A stretch of 64,000 nt of DNA from Elephas maximus indicus (lineage: Eukaryota > Chordata > Mammalia > Proboscidea > Elephantidae), in assembly GCF_024166365.1 (NCBI RefSeq), contig NC_064830.1, positions 90,264,968-90,328,967 of the forward strand, written 5' to 3'. Made by a program: the position numbers and the translations under genes. Below, one piece after another: positions 32,646-45,667 of the stretch; position 1 is the stretch's first letter, and each line of letters begins with the position of its first letter. The notes under the pieces were generated by a model. It had not been told where the DNA came from, searched no databases, and worked only from the letters and a program-made list of their open reading frames with translations.

Positions 32646-33990
32646 GTGGTGTAATGGATTGCTTTTATATGGCCTTTCTCACCACGGTTTTGTAGCTCCC
32701 ACCAAATGATTGGAGGGTTACGCAAATGAGGTGTTTGTGGCCTACCACAGGGATTGGATAGCTTGCTAATAATGTCAGTAAGGTGTATCACACCCTTGTG
32801 GGGGTGGAACCATGCAAATAAGGTATATGGAACCTGTCTTAGTCATCTAGTGCTGCTATAACAGAAATACCGCAAGTGGACGGCTTTAACAAAGAGAAGT
32901 TTATTCTCTCACAGTTGAGTAGACTGCAAGTCCAAATTCAGGGTGTCAGCTCCAGTGGAAGACTTTCTCTCTCTGTTGGCTCTGGAGGAATGTCCTTGTG
33001 ATGCATCAGTCTTCCCATGGTCTGGGAGCATCTCAGCGCAGGAACCTCAGGTCCAAAGGACGTGCTCTGCTCCCAGCACTGCTTTCTTGATGGTATGAGG
33101 TCCCCAGCTCTCTGCTTTCTTCCCTTTCCTTTTACCTCTTGAGAGATAAAATGAGGTACAGGCCACACCCCAGGGAAACTCCCTTTACATTGGATCGAGG
33201 ATGTGACCTGGTAAGGGTGTTAAAATCCTACTCTAATCCTGTTTAACCAAAAATTGCAATAATAAAATGGAGAATACTGGGAGTCATGACCTAACCAAAT
33301 TAAATGCACACATTTTGGGGTGGGGGACATAATTCAGTCCATGACAGAACCCCAGTGAGGGGATTGGTCAGTTTTCCCGTTCTGCTAGGCTTAAAATGAG
33401 CCATTCCAGAAGCAGGAAGGGAGGATCTCAACACCACCAAGAAAGAAAGGAGTGGAGCACATCCTTTGGACCGGGGTCTCTGTGCTGAGAAGTTCCTGGA
33501 ACCAGGAGACTGAGCCAGCTGTAACACCAAAGATGACGAGAAGCTACAGCACAGAAATGGCAGCAGGAGACAGTGCAGTGGTCTTCCTGGTCCATGGAGC
33601 AAGAAAGCTGAGTGCCTTCAAAAGGAAGGTTGCTGGCAGAGTAGGTTACCGCTGGGCACTTGGTAGAGCTAGGTTTGCCAACTCCTGGAGGTAGAGCTGA
33701 GCGCCTTCGGGCCAAGGCTTACTGGCAGGGTAGGGTGCCTCTGGGTACTTTTTGGCAGAGCTAAAAGACCTTTGTAACACTTTTCCGAGCAGGGCAGAGG
33801 CCGAGGGCCAGGGGCCAAGGGCCAGAGAGAGACCTACCTGTGGACACAGCTGAGAAGAGTCTGTCCTGATCGAAGAACTGTATCCTGAGCGTTCCGGAGC
33901 CTGAACTGTAGCTTATTACTTCCCTAATAAGCCCCATAATCGTGAGTATTGTTTGTGAGTCCTCTGTGGCCATTGCACCAGATTATCAAA
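32646..33990 (+). mobile_element. Putative ERV LTR interrupted by a solo LTR (fossil)
   Basis: The flanks of the solo LTR at 32835-33346 read as one continuous U3-like sequence (GGTTACGCAAATGAGG, then CCAGTGAGGGGATTGG). A 3' part follows with an AATAAG near 33930 and GTGAGTCCTCTGTGGCC. Limits and family are uncertain. It looks broken and old. Confidence 0.4.
32835..33346 (-). mobile_element. Solo LTR, MaLR-like, antisense (fossil)
   Basis: About 512 bp, TGTCTTAGTCATC to CAGTCCATGACA on the plus strand, so the LTR itself runs TGTCATGG...AAGACA. A 5-bp direct repeat GAACC flanks it (32830-32834 and 33347-33351), as expected for ERVL-type insertions. It sits inside another LTR-like element. Confidence 0.8.
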
Positions 33991-34543
33991 CCCAGGAGAG
34001 AAGTAGAGAGTGCCATGGGTGGGTTGGTATCAAAGCTGGTAAAAAGGTTGGAGGGTGGAGGCATGTCTGACCTCCACCTTATAGGAATCAGCTTTGGGCT
34101 GTTGATCTTAATTCTCTTTCTTCCTTGTGAAGTTAGAGGTGGTTAGACACCCCTGCAGTGCCACTTTTACAGTTAGTCAAGTCAATTTAGAGAAAAAAGA
34201 TTGAGTATTGTTCTAATGGAGTTAGTAGGCTCAATTTGCCTACAATTAGGTCTAAAGAAAGAGGCTAGTCTGAAAAGAATGGTGGGTATGGCTATTGGCC
34301 CGTGGAACTGATTGGAATCAAATAGATAAGAAGCTAAGTTTTTGTTTGTTTTAAGAGAATTGTACTGAAAACAAACAAACAAAAACCACCAGCTTGGGTT
34401 TTTCAAAGAGTGTGAGTGTTCCAGATTTAAAATGACCGTTGGCCCTCAAATTGCTACAGACAGAAAGGAGGCTTAGAAAGTTGTTCCACTCCTGAGGAAG
34501 GCATAGCCTCTAATATCCTCTTAAAAGGTGGTTGGCCATCTTT

Positions 34544-34943
34544 GTTGTCAGTGCTGCTATAACAGAAATACCACAAATAGGTGACTTTAACAAACAGAAA
34601 TTTATTTTCTCACAGTTTAGGAGGCTAGAAGTTTGAATCCAGGGTGCCAGCTCTAGGGGAAGGCTTTCTCTCTCTGTTGGCTCTGGAGGAACGTGTCTGT
34701 TTGAGCTTCTGCTCCTGGGTGATCTTCATGTGGCTTGGCATCTCTCTTTCCCCATCTTTGCTTGCTAGCTTGCCTTGAATATCTTTTATATCTCAAAAGA
34801 GATTGACTCAAAATATACCCTATACTAATCCTGTCTCATTAACATAACAAAGACAACCTGTTCCCAAATGGGATTATAACCACTGGCATAGAGGTGAGGA
34901 TTTACAACACATATTTTGGGGAGACACAATTCAATCCATAACA
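34544..34943 (-). mobile_element. Solo LTR, MaLR-like, antisense (fossil)
   Basis: CAGTGCTGCTATAACAG at the left and CAATTCAATCCATAACA at the right. The 3' LTR end and TTTATTTTCTCACAG stretch match the family. It is shorter than its relatives. Confidence 0.7.
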
Positions 34944-35185
34944 GGGGCCAAGGAGAATAATAGAAAAGGAAGGGCCACTCTAAGAGCAGAACCAAGGACA
35001 GGGAGAATGACCTATTCCCTGGAAACAGAACTGAGGTCTAATCTAGAAACAGTCTCATTCCCAGGAGTAAAGTAAGGGGCCCTCTCACCATTTGCCCAGC
35101 AGGATGTTAGAATTACTATGGACCAGTGACTGCTCAGTGTCCCTCATTCTTCCTTCTGAATAGAGTGTTTACTGCTGTTTTCCTG

Positions 35186-35279
35186 TCACTGTTCTACTTT
35201 ATATATTGGGTGTGTGGAGGGTCACTACGAGTCAGAGCTGACTCAGTGGCAATGGGTTTGGTTTTTTTTGTTTTGGCGG
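35186..35279 (+). mobile_element. AfroSINE 3' fragment (sense)
   Basis: GGGTCACTACGAGTCAGAGC, then GACTCAGTGGCAATGGGTTT and a T-rich tail. Only the tail half remains. Confidence 0.75.
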
Positions 35280-35539
35280 GGTATAAAGGGGTGCATCTTT
35301 TGTTGTTGTTCATAACTGTCTAGGTCAAGAGACACCATATCTGGATGTGATGTAGATATCACAGATCCTGGACTTGAACCTGATGCCATAATTAGATGGG
35401 TCGTTTAGGTTGTCTCTCTCGGGGAGGGGATGCATTTATTTTGCATGTAGAAGGAAGAAAAGGAAATGCAGTATTTGTGACAAAAAAGGACAGACTGGGG
35501 AAGATTCTATAATTGTTTAAAAACATTTGCTGGCCCTCC

Positions 35540-35895
35540 TTATGAGGCCCATCATATGGGAGGATTATAGATCAACATACCACTGACATCAAGTGTGGGC
35601 ATATGGCTTGCTTTAGCCAATGGATTTACCACTTCCAATTAGAAGCTTTAAAAGCCATTGTGGGGCCTGCCACCTTTCTTCTCTTCTCTCTCTGCCTCAA
35701 GATGGGCAAGACTGAGGTTGTTCCTTCAGAGTGGATGCTTGAATGAATCCTGAAATGAAGAGACATAGAGCAGAGCCTCAGTTGTCCCATGGAGAACATT
35801 GAATATGAATGAGAAGTAAACATCTGTTATTGTGAATCACTGAGATTTTTGTGTTGTTGTTATTGCAGCATAACTGGGTCCTAGCTGACAGATGA
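35540..35895 (+). mobile_element. Ancient LTR remnant, MaLR-like (fossil)
   Basis: GCTTTAGCCAATGGATTTACC in the 5' part and GTGAATCACTGAGATTTTTG near the 3' end. Related in layout to 31760-32130. Confidence 0.4.
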
Positions 35896-36019
35896 AAGTT
35901 CCTTCCATACTGCAGAGTCTGCTTATTCAGTTCTCCTTTCCCATTACTATGACAATTGGCGTACTATAATGAGTTGTGGTGACGTTATGAGGTCTGAGCC
36001 TGCAATGAACTCTGCTCAC

Positions 36020-36512
36020 TGCCATGATTGAATTTTGTCCCCCCCAAATTATCTGTCAACTTGGCTAGGTTATAACTCCCAGTATGGTATGATTGTCTAC
36101 CACTTTGTCATCTGATTTCCCTATGTGTTGTAAATCCTATCACTATGATGTTAATGAGATGAATTAGCGGCAGTTATATTGATGAGATCAACAAGATTAA
36201 ATAGTCTCTTAAGCCAATCTCTTTTGAGATATAAAAGATAGAAGTGAGCAGAGAGACAGGGCGACCTCATACCACCAAGAAAGCAGTGCCAGGAGCAGGG
36301 TGCATCCTTTGGACTCAGGGTCTCTGTGCCTCAGAAGCCCCTTGACCAGGGGAAGATTGATGACAAGGACTCTCCTCCAGAAAGTCTTCCCCTGGAGCTG
36401 ATGCCCTGAATTTGGACTTGTAGCCTACTAGACTGTGAGAGAATAAATTTCTCTTTGTTAAAGCCATACACTTGTGGTATTTCTGTTACAGCAGCATTAG
36501 ATGACTAAGACA
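36020..36512 (+). mobile_element. Solo LTR, MaLR-like (fossil)
   Basis: TGCCATGATTGAATTTTGTCC to GATGACTAAGACA, with the family's ACCTCATACCACCAAGAAAG and CTTTTGAGATATAAAAG blocks. About 493 bp. Confidence 0.78.
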
Positions 36513-36839
36513 CCTACTACTCAGAGATGTTTACCCTCAGATCCTATCTAGTGAGCCTTCTTCATTCTTGCTAGCTTTTGACAACTGGTGACAGCTGTTC
36601 ATGAGAACTAGAAAAACATCCAGGAGAGATGGGGCCCAATTTAACATCAACTTGGTGCCTAGTAAATGTCAATCTCACATACATCCTAAGACCACAATGG
36701 CACCATTACAACAGAGCTGCTCAAATGGAAACAAGAGGCAGGAAGGTAAAGCCCAAACTCACCATAATTCCATAGATGCCCACCCTTCCAAGTAGCTGCA
36801 ACATAATGGATGGTGAGTGAAAATTCTGTATTGGTTTGT

Positions 36840-37560
36840 GAATGAGTACAGTTGTATGAAACAGAGACCCAAACTAACCATGGCTTAAACAAGATGGAAG
36901 TTTATCACTTTCTTATATAAAAGTCCAAGATAATGTGGTAGGTCTTTGCATGAAGTCATCAAAACCCAGGTTCTTTTTATATTGTTGTTGTTCCATCCCT
37001 AGGGAGTTGCCCTCACCACAGGGTCCAAGCTGGTCCACCCCCACTGCCACAGTCAACCCTGGTGAAGGCAGAAAAGTGAAAGGGTTGGATGGCATGCCCT
37101 TTCTCCTAAACTGCATGACCCAGAAATTGTACATTCGTTTCTGCTCTAATCCAGCTAACCAGAAAGTGTCACATGGCCACATTCAGTTAAAAGAGAGACT
37201 GAGAAATATAGTCTTTAGTCTGGGCAGCTGTTTGCCCAGCTAAACATTGTATTACTCTTGAAGAAGGAGAGAAGGAATATTAGGGGGCCACCAGCAGTTG
37301 CTCCCAGAAACTGAATGTTAACCCATCCTCAGCTGTATTAGTTTCTTATTACTGCTATAACAAATTACCACAAACTTAGTGGCTTCAAACTGTAATGTGG
37401 AGAGGAGAAGTAAACAAATATCTACGATATTCCAAATCATGACATGTATTATAAAGAAAATAAAGCAGATGATGTGACAAAGAATGACTGGGGAGTGGAA
37501 GATGGCTGTTCTGATAGGTGGTCAGAAATGGCCTCTTAGGGAAGGTGACTAACATGGAGG
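36840..37560. repeat. Unassigned old interspersed repeats
   Basis: CATGGCTTAAACAAGATGGAAG at 36880, GTATTAGTTTCTTATTACTGC at 37335 and ATTCCAAATCATGACATG at 37428 look like edges of mammalian-wide repeats. I cannot name the families with confidence. Confidence 0.35.
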
Positions 37561-37984
37561 GTGGAACTGATAACCCAGAGGGCTAAACTAAGAGCTCAGA
37601 GGGCAGAACAGAGCCACAGAGGATTATTTCCTTCTGAAAACCTAAGGGGATTTGCCCACATGGATTTTGAAATTGCTTTGGAGTGGCCATTCCATTTAAC
37701 CTCCCATTTTCCCCCTTTTTGAACCAGATGTGTATAACTATTATCCTATGCCTGTTTGACCATTGTATGCTGGGAGTAGGTAACTTGTTGCTTTGGTTTC
37801 ACAGGTTCGCAGATAAGAGAGGAATTGTGCCCTAGGATGATTTAGATGATGGGATAATTTAGATGATGAGATTTGAGACTTTTGAACTGATGAGCTTTTT
37901 CTGAACTTTGATTTGATCCTGTAATGGGATGAGACCTTTAGGGATCTTGAGGGGGTAGCAAATGTATTTCACCTGTGGGATAGA

Positions 37985-38626
37985 TGTGACTCCTTGAGGG
38001 CTAGAAGGCAAACTGAATAATGGTCCCCCAAGATTCCATGCCCTAATCCCTATGAATATACTATCATACACGACAAAGGGGATTTTTTAGATTTTAATTG
38101 AGGTTACTAATCAGTTGACCTTAAAATAGGCAGATTATCCTGGATTATTCAGGTGGGCCCAATGTAATCATACGAGCTCTTAAAAGCACAGAAGCTTCTC
38201 CAGCTAGCAGCAGAAAAGGAAGGCAGAAGGAGAATTCAGAGAGCTTAAAATCAGGAGTACTCAATGTGTCATTGCTAGTTTTGAAGATGAAGGGGCTACA
38301 AGCCAAGGAATGTAGATGGCCTATAGAAGCTGAGAATAACCTCTGGTTTACAGCCAGCAAGGAAACGGGCACCTCAGTCCTAAACCACATGAAACTGAAT
38401 TCTGCCAATGATGTGAATGAGCCTGGTAGAAGATTCTATTCCATAGCCTCTAGTTAAGAGCCCAGGCTGGCCAACACCTTGCCTTCAACTTTGTAAGACT
38501 GTAAGCAGAGTACCCAGTTGAGTGCTCCTGGACTTCTGAGCTACAGAGCTGAGGTAATAAATGGATGTTTTTTTAAGTTGCTAAGTTTGTTGTAATTTGT
38601 CACGCAGCAATAGAAAACTAATGCAA
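37985..38626 (+). mobile_element. Ancient MaLR/MLT-type LTR (fossil)
   Basis: CCAAGATTCCATGCCCTAATC at the 5' side, CAGCAAGGAAACGGGCACC in the middle, and CGCAGCAATAGAAAACTAATG at the 3' end, the usual end of this LTR group. Confidence 0.6.
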
Positions 38627-39265
38627 TGACATTTGAGCTAAGACCTGAATGATAAGAAAGAGCATCAGTGACACATCTAGGGCAGTGGGTTCCAGCCCAA
38701 AGGAAGAGCAAATGCAAAAGCTCTGAGGCTGGGAAGGATTCGGGAGTGTTGGAGAAACAAACAGAAGGCTAGTATGGCCAGAGCCTGCTGAGTGAAGCAG
38801 TAGGAGAAGGACATGAGGTCAGAGCTTGGGCAGGGGCTGAAAGGAGGGCAAGCTCCAGTGGGAAGGATTTCTGTTGAGAATGGGGTATAAGTAAGTCATC
38901 GAGAACTGATCTCTGAATCTCTACTGCTGAGTCTAGAATGACTGCTCCACCTACCAAGCCTGTTGTTAGGACCACTGCCTCAGCCCTGGTCCTAGAAAAT
39001 TCCCCTGTGAGGAGCCCCAATTAATTTGGCTGGGGAGGGAATGATGACTGCAGCCCACAGCATAGACTGAGGGGTCATGTCAGCTATTTTCCCAGCAGTG
39101 GAGCCTGAGATTTTACATTTCCCAGATGCATTTACTACCTGGGACTACCTGAGACAGACCTATAGGGAGTTGAGGAGGTAAGGGAAGTGGGGCAGAAAAA
39201 AGGCAAAGGTCAGAAGTCAGACCGTCTGGGTGTTATCAGAAAACTAGAAAAATTAGTAAAATATT

Positions 39266-39700
39266 TTGTTGTTAGGTGCTGTCGAGTCGGTTCCATCTCA
39301 TAGTGACCCTATGCACAACAGAACGAAACACTGCCAGGTCCTGTGCCATCTTTACAATTGTTGTTATGCTTGACCCCATTCTTGCAGCCACTGTGTCAGT
39401 CCATCTCATTGAGGGTCTTCCTCTTTTTCCCTGACCCTCTACATTACCAAGCATGATGTCCTTCTCCAGGGACTGATCCCTTCTGATAACAAGTCCAAAT
39501 TATGTGAGACGTAGTCTCCCCATCCTTGCTTCTAAGGAACATTCTGGTTGTACTTCTTCCAAGACATATTTTTCATTCTTTTGGCAGTCAGTGGTATAGT
39601 CAATATTCTTTGCCAACACCACAGTTCAAAGGTATCAATTCTTCTTCGGTTTTCCTTACTCATTGTTCAGCTTTCGCATGGTAAGATATACAAGCGGGCA
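39266..39700 (-). mobile_element. RTE-clade LINE 3' end, antisense
   Basis: On the minus strand it encodes the end of an RTE ORF2 (MLGNVEGQGKRGRPSMRW followed by TDTVAARMG) and then the RTE 3' tail (GTTGTTAGGTGCTGTCGAG on the plus strand). It is 5' truncated and decayed upstream. Confidence 0.85.
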
Positions 39701-40824
39701 GTTCATTTAATAAGATACAAAAATTGCTCTTAATTCCTACTAAGAGAGAATGCAACTATTGGATTATCAAGTATTTAAACTCTTGACAATGCACTCTGAT
39801 GACTGGGCTCTAATGTAAGCAGATATGCTACATCATTGCTACTGGGAATACAAACTGATACAAAGAAATCACAAGGAAAGAACACCACAGGTCAATATTT
39901 CTTATGAATATAGATGCCAAAGTCCTCAACAAAATACTAGCAAACCACATCTAGTAATAAATAAAAAGAATTATATAGCATGATCATGTGGAATTTATCC
40001 CATGAATGCAAGATTGGTTTAATATCCAAAAATCAATTAATATCATACAGCATATTAATAAAGAACAAAAACCATATGATCATCTCAACAGACGCAGAAA
40101 GCGCATTTGACAAAATCTAATATGCTTTCATAATAAAAACACCCAAGAAACTAGGAATAAAAGGGAATTTCCTCAACTTGATACTTATCAAAGGGTATCT
40201 ATGAAAAACGCACAGCTAACGTCACACTTAATTGTGAAAGAGAGCTTTTTCCGTAAAATCAGGAACAAGACAAGGATTTCTGCTCTTACCACTTCTATTT
40301 AACATTGTACTGAAGGTTCTAGACAGGGTAATTAAGCAAGAAGAAGAAATGAAAGACATCTAGATTGGAAAGGAAGAAATAAACTATATTGGCAGATGAC
40401 ATGATCTTGTATATAGAAAATCCTACGGAATCTACAAAAAAAAAAAAAACTATCAAAGCTAATAAATGAGTTCAGCAAGGTTGCAGAATATGAGATCAAT
40501 GTACAAAAATCTATTGTATTTCTAATCACTAACAATAATCCAAAAATGAAATAAAGAACAAAATTCCATTTACAATAGCAACAAAAAGAATGAAATAGTT
40601 AGATATAAATTTAACAAAAAATGTGTAAGACTTATACACTGAAACTATAAAACATGGATGAAAGAAATTAAAGAAGATCTAAATAAATGAAGATCTAATA
40701 TTGTTAAGATGGGTATATTCCACAAATTGACCTACAAATTCAATAAAATCCCTACCAAAATCCCAGCTGGCTTTTTTTGCATAAATTGAGAAGCTGGTCC
40801 CAAAATTCATATGGGAATGGAAAG

Positions 40825-41330
40825 TGTCTTAGTCATCTAGTGCTGCCATAACAGAAATACCACAAGTGAATGGCTTTAACAAAGAGAAATTTATTTCCTC
40901 ACAGTCTAGTAGGCTAGAAGTCCAAATTCAGGGCATCAGCTCCAAGGGAAAGCTTTCTCTTCCTGTTGGCTCTGGAGTTAGGTCCTTGTCAGCAATCTTC
41001 CCGTGGTCGAGGAGCTTCTTCCTGCAGGAACCCGAGGTCCAAAGGACATGCCTGCTCCAGGTGCTTCTTTCCTGGTGGTATGAGGTTCCCAATTCTCTGC
41101 TTGCTTCCCTTTCATCTCTTGTAAAATAAAAGGTGGTGCAGGCCACATCCCAGGGAAACTCCCTTTACACTGGATAAGGGATGTGACCTTAGTGAGGGTG
41201 TTACAATCCCACCCTAATCCTTTTTAACATAAAATTATAATCACAAAATGGAAGACAACCATAGAATACTGGGAATCATGGCCCAGCCAAACAGATACAC
41301 TTTTGGAGGGACATAATTCAATCCATGACA
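40825..41330 (-). mobile_element. Solo LTR, MaLR-like, antisense, inside L1 (fossil)
   Basis: About 506 bp, TGTCTTAGTCATC to CAATCCATGACA on the plus strand. GAAAG at its left and GAAGG at its right fit a 5-bp target duplication, and L1 sequence resumes on each side. Confidence 0.82.
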
Positions 41331-41922
41331 GAAGGGATCCACAATAACCAAAATAATCTTGAAATAGAAGATTATTGGAGAATTCACATTTCCTTATTTC
41401 AAATTTACTACAAAGCCACAGTAATTGAGACAGTGTGGTACTGGCCTAAGGATAGATATATATTCATAGAATAAAATTTGAGAGTCCAGAAATAAATCCT
41501 CACATTTATAGTCAATTTATTTTTTTACAAGGGTACCAATTCAATGGAGGAAAAGAACAGTCTTGTCAACAAATGATGCTGGGACAACTGGATACCCACA
41601 TGCAAAACAATGAATTTGGACCCCTACCTCACATCATATATAAAAATTAACTCAAAATGGATCAAAGACTTAAATGTAATAGTTAAGACTACAAAACTCT
41701 TATAAGACAACCTAGCTGTAAATCTTCAGGACCTTGTTTTTGGCAATGGGTCCTTAGATACGGCACCAAAAGCACCAGCAACAAAAGAAAAAGGTAGCTA
41801 AATTGGACATTGTCAAACTTAAAAAAAAAAAATTTGTGCTTCAAAGAACACCATCAAGAGTATGAAAAAACAACCCACACAATGGGAGAAAATTTTTGCA
41901 AATCATAAGGAACTTGTATCTA

Positions 41923-42219
41923 CACCTACTCCTCACTTATCAACTATCTCATTATCTGACATTTCACATTTATGACAATAGTAAAAAATCTACTATCTGA
42001 CTATTTTGTCCATTAATGACTGTCATCTGGCAGTAATATTTTTACGACCAGTGGGATATGTAGCTCCCACCTACGTTTTCTCAGGTACAGAGGGACATAT
42101 ATGTCCTACATAATATTTTGTGATCTGATGTGGTCATCTTCCATTTTTACATAATGCCAATTTTCACATAATGACCTGGTCATTGGAACCTAACCATGTC
42201 TATAAGTGAGGAGTGGGTG
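41923..42219. mobile_element. 297-bp terminal-inverted-repeat element with TA target duplication, inside L1
   Basis: The left end CACCTACTCCTCACTTAT is mirrored at the right end as ATAAGTGAGGAGTGGGTG, 17 of 18 positions complementary. TA lies immediately outside each end (41921-41922 and 42220-42221), and removing element plus one TA restores continuous L1 sequence (CTTGTATCTAGAATACATG). It has no coding frame, so it is a non-autonomous Tc1/mariner/pogo-type element. Confidence 0.8.
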
Positions 42220-42540
42220 TAGAATACATGAAGAACTCTTACAACTCAGTAGTAAAAAGACAAATAGCACAATTAAAAATGGCCAAAGGATCTGAATAGA
42301 TATTGCCCCCAAAAAATATGCAAATGGCCAATAAGCAATGAAAGGATGCTTAACATCATTTGCCATGAGGCAAATGCAAATCAAAACCACAATAAGATAA
42401 TAAAAAAGACAGATAATAACAAGTGGGGGTGATGGTAGGGAGTAATTGGAACACTCATATTCTGTTGATGGGAATGTAAAATGTTGCAGCCACTTTGGAA
42501 AATAATCTGGCAGTTCCTCGAAAGGTTAAGCATAGAGTCA

Positions 42541-42745
42541 TGTTGTTAGGTGCTATCAAGTTAATTTTGACTCATAGAGACCCCACCTGTGTGACACTGT
42601 AGAACTGCCATATACAGCTTTCCTGGCTATAATCTTTATGGAAGCAGATGGCACTGTCTTTCTTTCGCAGAGCCACCAGGTGGGTTCGAACCACCAACGT
42701 TTTGGTTAGCAGCTGGGTACTTAGCTGTTGCGCCACCAGGGCCCT
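42541..42745 (-). mobile_element. AfroSINE (antisense) inside L1 with 8-bp target duplication
   Basis: GTTGTTAGGTGCTATCAAG to CGCCACCAGGGCCC. TAGAGTCA flanks it exactly (42533-42540 and 42746-42753). Confidence 0.88.
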
Positions 42746-43325
42746 TAGAGTCACTGTATGACCCAACAATTCCACTCCAAGATATACACATAAGAAAACT
42801 GAAAACATATGTTCACTTAAAAACTTGTGCATGAATGGTCATGGCAGCATTGTTCATATTAGCCAAAAAATGGAGACAATCAAAATGTCCATCAGCAGAT
42901 GAATGGAAAAACAATATGTGGTATATTCATATAATGGAATATTATTTGACCATAAAAAGGAATGAAGTACTGATTCATGCTACAAAAGGATGAACCTTGA
43001 AAAGCTTATGCTAAGTGAAAGAACCCAGTCACAAAAAACCACATATTGTATGGTTCCATTTATATGAAATTTCCTAATAGGTAAATTTAATGAGATAGAA
43101 AGTAGATTAGTGGTTGCCTAGGGCTGGGGGGAAGGGGCAGGGAGAACAGGTAGTAATAGCTAGTAGATACGGGATTTCCCTGAGGGGGAAATGAAAATAT
43201 TCTAAAATCTGTTTGCTATGGTTGCACAACCCTGTGAATATGCTAAAAACCACTGAATTGCACCCTTTAAAACAGGTGAATTTTATGGTATGAGAGTTAT
43301 ATTTCACTAAAGCTGTTAAAATAAT

Positions 43326-44260
43326 TTTGCTTTAAAGTCAGAATGTCTGGGTCCTCAGGGACTGGATTAGGATATCAGAGAAAGGGGACCAAGGGATAGA
43401 CTGTCTGAGACTGGAAAGGAAGCACGGGTTGTGGATCCCTTCTGAACATCCTTGGGACCCACTTCATCTGTTGACTAGTATATATAGCATCTTTGTACAA
43501 TTTTTAAAAAGCACCTCTCCCACTCCCAGAATAAACCATCTTGCTCAAGGTCATAAAACAAGTCGGTAGTAAATAAAGACCCCTGCTTCCAATCCCCAAG
43601 TCCAGTCTCTGTTTCTTTCCTGTACCCCATCAGACTTTGGTCCCAGTCTGGACAGGCAGAAGGCCAGAGGTCAATGCTTGCCCTGCTCTGGGTATAGGGT
43701 TGGGCAGCGAGTATCCTTGGTCAAACCGGTGCCCTCCTCTGAGCCATGATTACCCTGAGCACAGGGTATGCTGGGAATTTCCTACTTTCTTACTAGCCGT
43801 TGTTCTGCTATTCAGAACAGGGGTGACTACCCCTCCTACAGCTAATATCTGAGGGTATGGGCCTAACAACCCTGAATGAAGGCCCCTGCCATCAAGGGGA
43901 CATCTGCTACTTCTGCTCCTGGGCTCTGGCCACCTGCTGCGATGTCCGCCATGACTAGTATGTATGCCTGGAGATGGTCAAGACCTGAGGCTACCAATTT
44001 GGTGACCCCCAAGTCTTGAGGAAAGAAGACCACAGAAGGGAGGATCTAATTCACTCTGACTTTTGGCTTAGTTTCATGTTATAAATGAGGAAGGCCCTAG
44101 TGGCTGGCTGGAATTTAGAACCCAGAATCAATTCTTGAGTATCCTTCGAGAAATATTCTATGGAAATTTGAGCACTTGAGTATAATTTGGTGGACATGGA
44201 AGCATACTAATCACACAGCTTTGCACCTTGGGTTTTTTTTTTTTTTCCTTGACCTATTTT
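43326..44260. other. Intergenic stretch without recognised elements
   Basis: An antisense MIR-like scrap may lie near 43530-43600 (CTTGCTCAAGGTCATAAAAC). Otherwise I see unique-looking sequence with no gene. Confidence 0.4.
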
Positions 44261-44631
44261 GGATATCTTTCATTAACATAATTTTTTTGAACAGCTGCAT
44301 AGTATTTCACCCAGTGGCTAGTTTCCTTTAATTAGTCCTTTGCCAATAAACATTGAGGGTGTTCCCAGTCCTTTTGTTATCACGAAGTGTGCTGCCTTTA
44401 ACCTTCTTCTATCTTCCTTCTTGCCACAGAAGTGAAGGAAAAAATCTGAGGCATAAATTCCTTGATGTGTATATGCTGGGTCAAAGGCAACATGCATTCA
44501 CCTTTTTTTTTTTTTGCAAAAATTATGATAATGCTGCTATAGTCAAAGTCGTATTCTCTTTCAATTTTGTTGGAAAAATTATACTTGATTCATTCTTTGT
44601 TCCAAGAATTAACACATCACAATTTAGCCTA

Positions 44632-44830
44632 AGGAGCCCTAGCGGTGCAATGGTTCAGTGCTTGGCAACTAACCCCAAGTTCGGCTGTTTGAACCCACCA
44701 GCAGTCCCACTGGAGAAAAGACCTGGTGATCTGCTCCCGTAAAGATTCACAGCTTAGGAAACTCTGTGAGGCAGTTCTACTCTGTCTTATAGGGTTGCTC
44801 TGAGTAGGAATCGGCTCCATGGTACACAAC
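44632..44830 (+). mobile_element. AfroSINE (sense)
   Basis: AGGAGCCCTAGCGGTGCAAT head, GCAGTTCTACTCTGTC body and GGAATCGGCTCCATGG tail. Similar AATTTAGCCTAA / AATTTTAACCTAAA words flank it and may be a decayed target duplication. Confidence 0.88.
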
Positions 44831-45667
44831 AATTTTAACCTAAATTTTGTTAACTACAAGCTTATGTAAACTTATTATTTTTATTAGATTTTTATTTCAC
44901 TTTAAAGACCCAATCAATCCTTTTACTTCCATTATTTGCCATGATTAAAAAAAATTTATTGCATATAAAAGTTTGTTATTTTAACCACTTTTAAGTGTAC
45001 AGTTAAATGACATTGACCACATTGTGCTACCCTCACCCCATCCATTTCCAAAATTTTTTCGTCACCCAAAACAGAAAGTCAGTACCCCTTCAGCAATAAA
45101 TTCTGTGCGCTCTTCCTTCCAGGACCTCATAACCACTAATAAACTTTTGTCTGTATGCATTTGCCTATTCTGGATATTTTATATAAGTGAAATCATACAA
45201 TACTTGTCGTTCAGGGTTTATCCGTGTCGTAGCATGTACCAGAATTTCATTTCTCTTTCTGGCTGAGTAATATTCCATTGTGTGGATATACCACACTTTG
45301 TTGATCCATTCATCTGTTGATGGGCCCTTGGGTTGTTTCCACCTTTTCGCCTTTGTTAAATAGTGCTGTGATGAACACTAGCGTACAAGTATTTGCTTGA
45401 GTCCTTGCTTTCAAGTCTCTTGGGTATATACATAGGAGTTGAATTGTTGGGTCATATGGTAAATCTATGTTTAACTTTTTGAGGAACCACCAAACTATCT
45501 TCCGTAGCAGCTGCACCATTCTACATTCTTACCAGCAATGCATGAGAGTTCCAATTTCTCCACATTCTCGCCAACACTTGTTTAGTTCTGTTTTTCTGGT
45601 AATAGTCATCCTAGTGGGTATGAGGTGTTATCTCATTGTGGTTTTGATTTGCATCTTCCTAATGGGA

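Larger units (their letters stand above)
39860..43325 (+). mobile_element. L1 LINE, ORF2 3' half to 3' end, carrying three later insertions
   Basis: Sense ORF2 words occur in order: GAATATAGATGCCAAAGTCC; the reverse transcriptase region near 40260-40360 ([16 protein letters not shown]); GTACTGGCCTAAGGATAG; TGCAAATCAAAACCAC; and a GGTGAATTTTATGGTATGAG 3' end. The 5' part is missing and the frame is decayed. It is interrupted by a solo LTR (40825-41330), a TIR element (41923-42219) and an AfroSINE (42541-42745), so it is older than all three. Confidence 0.85.
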
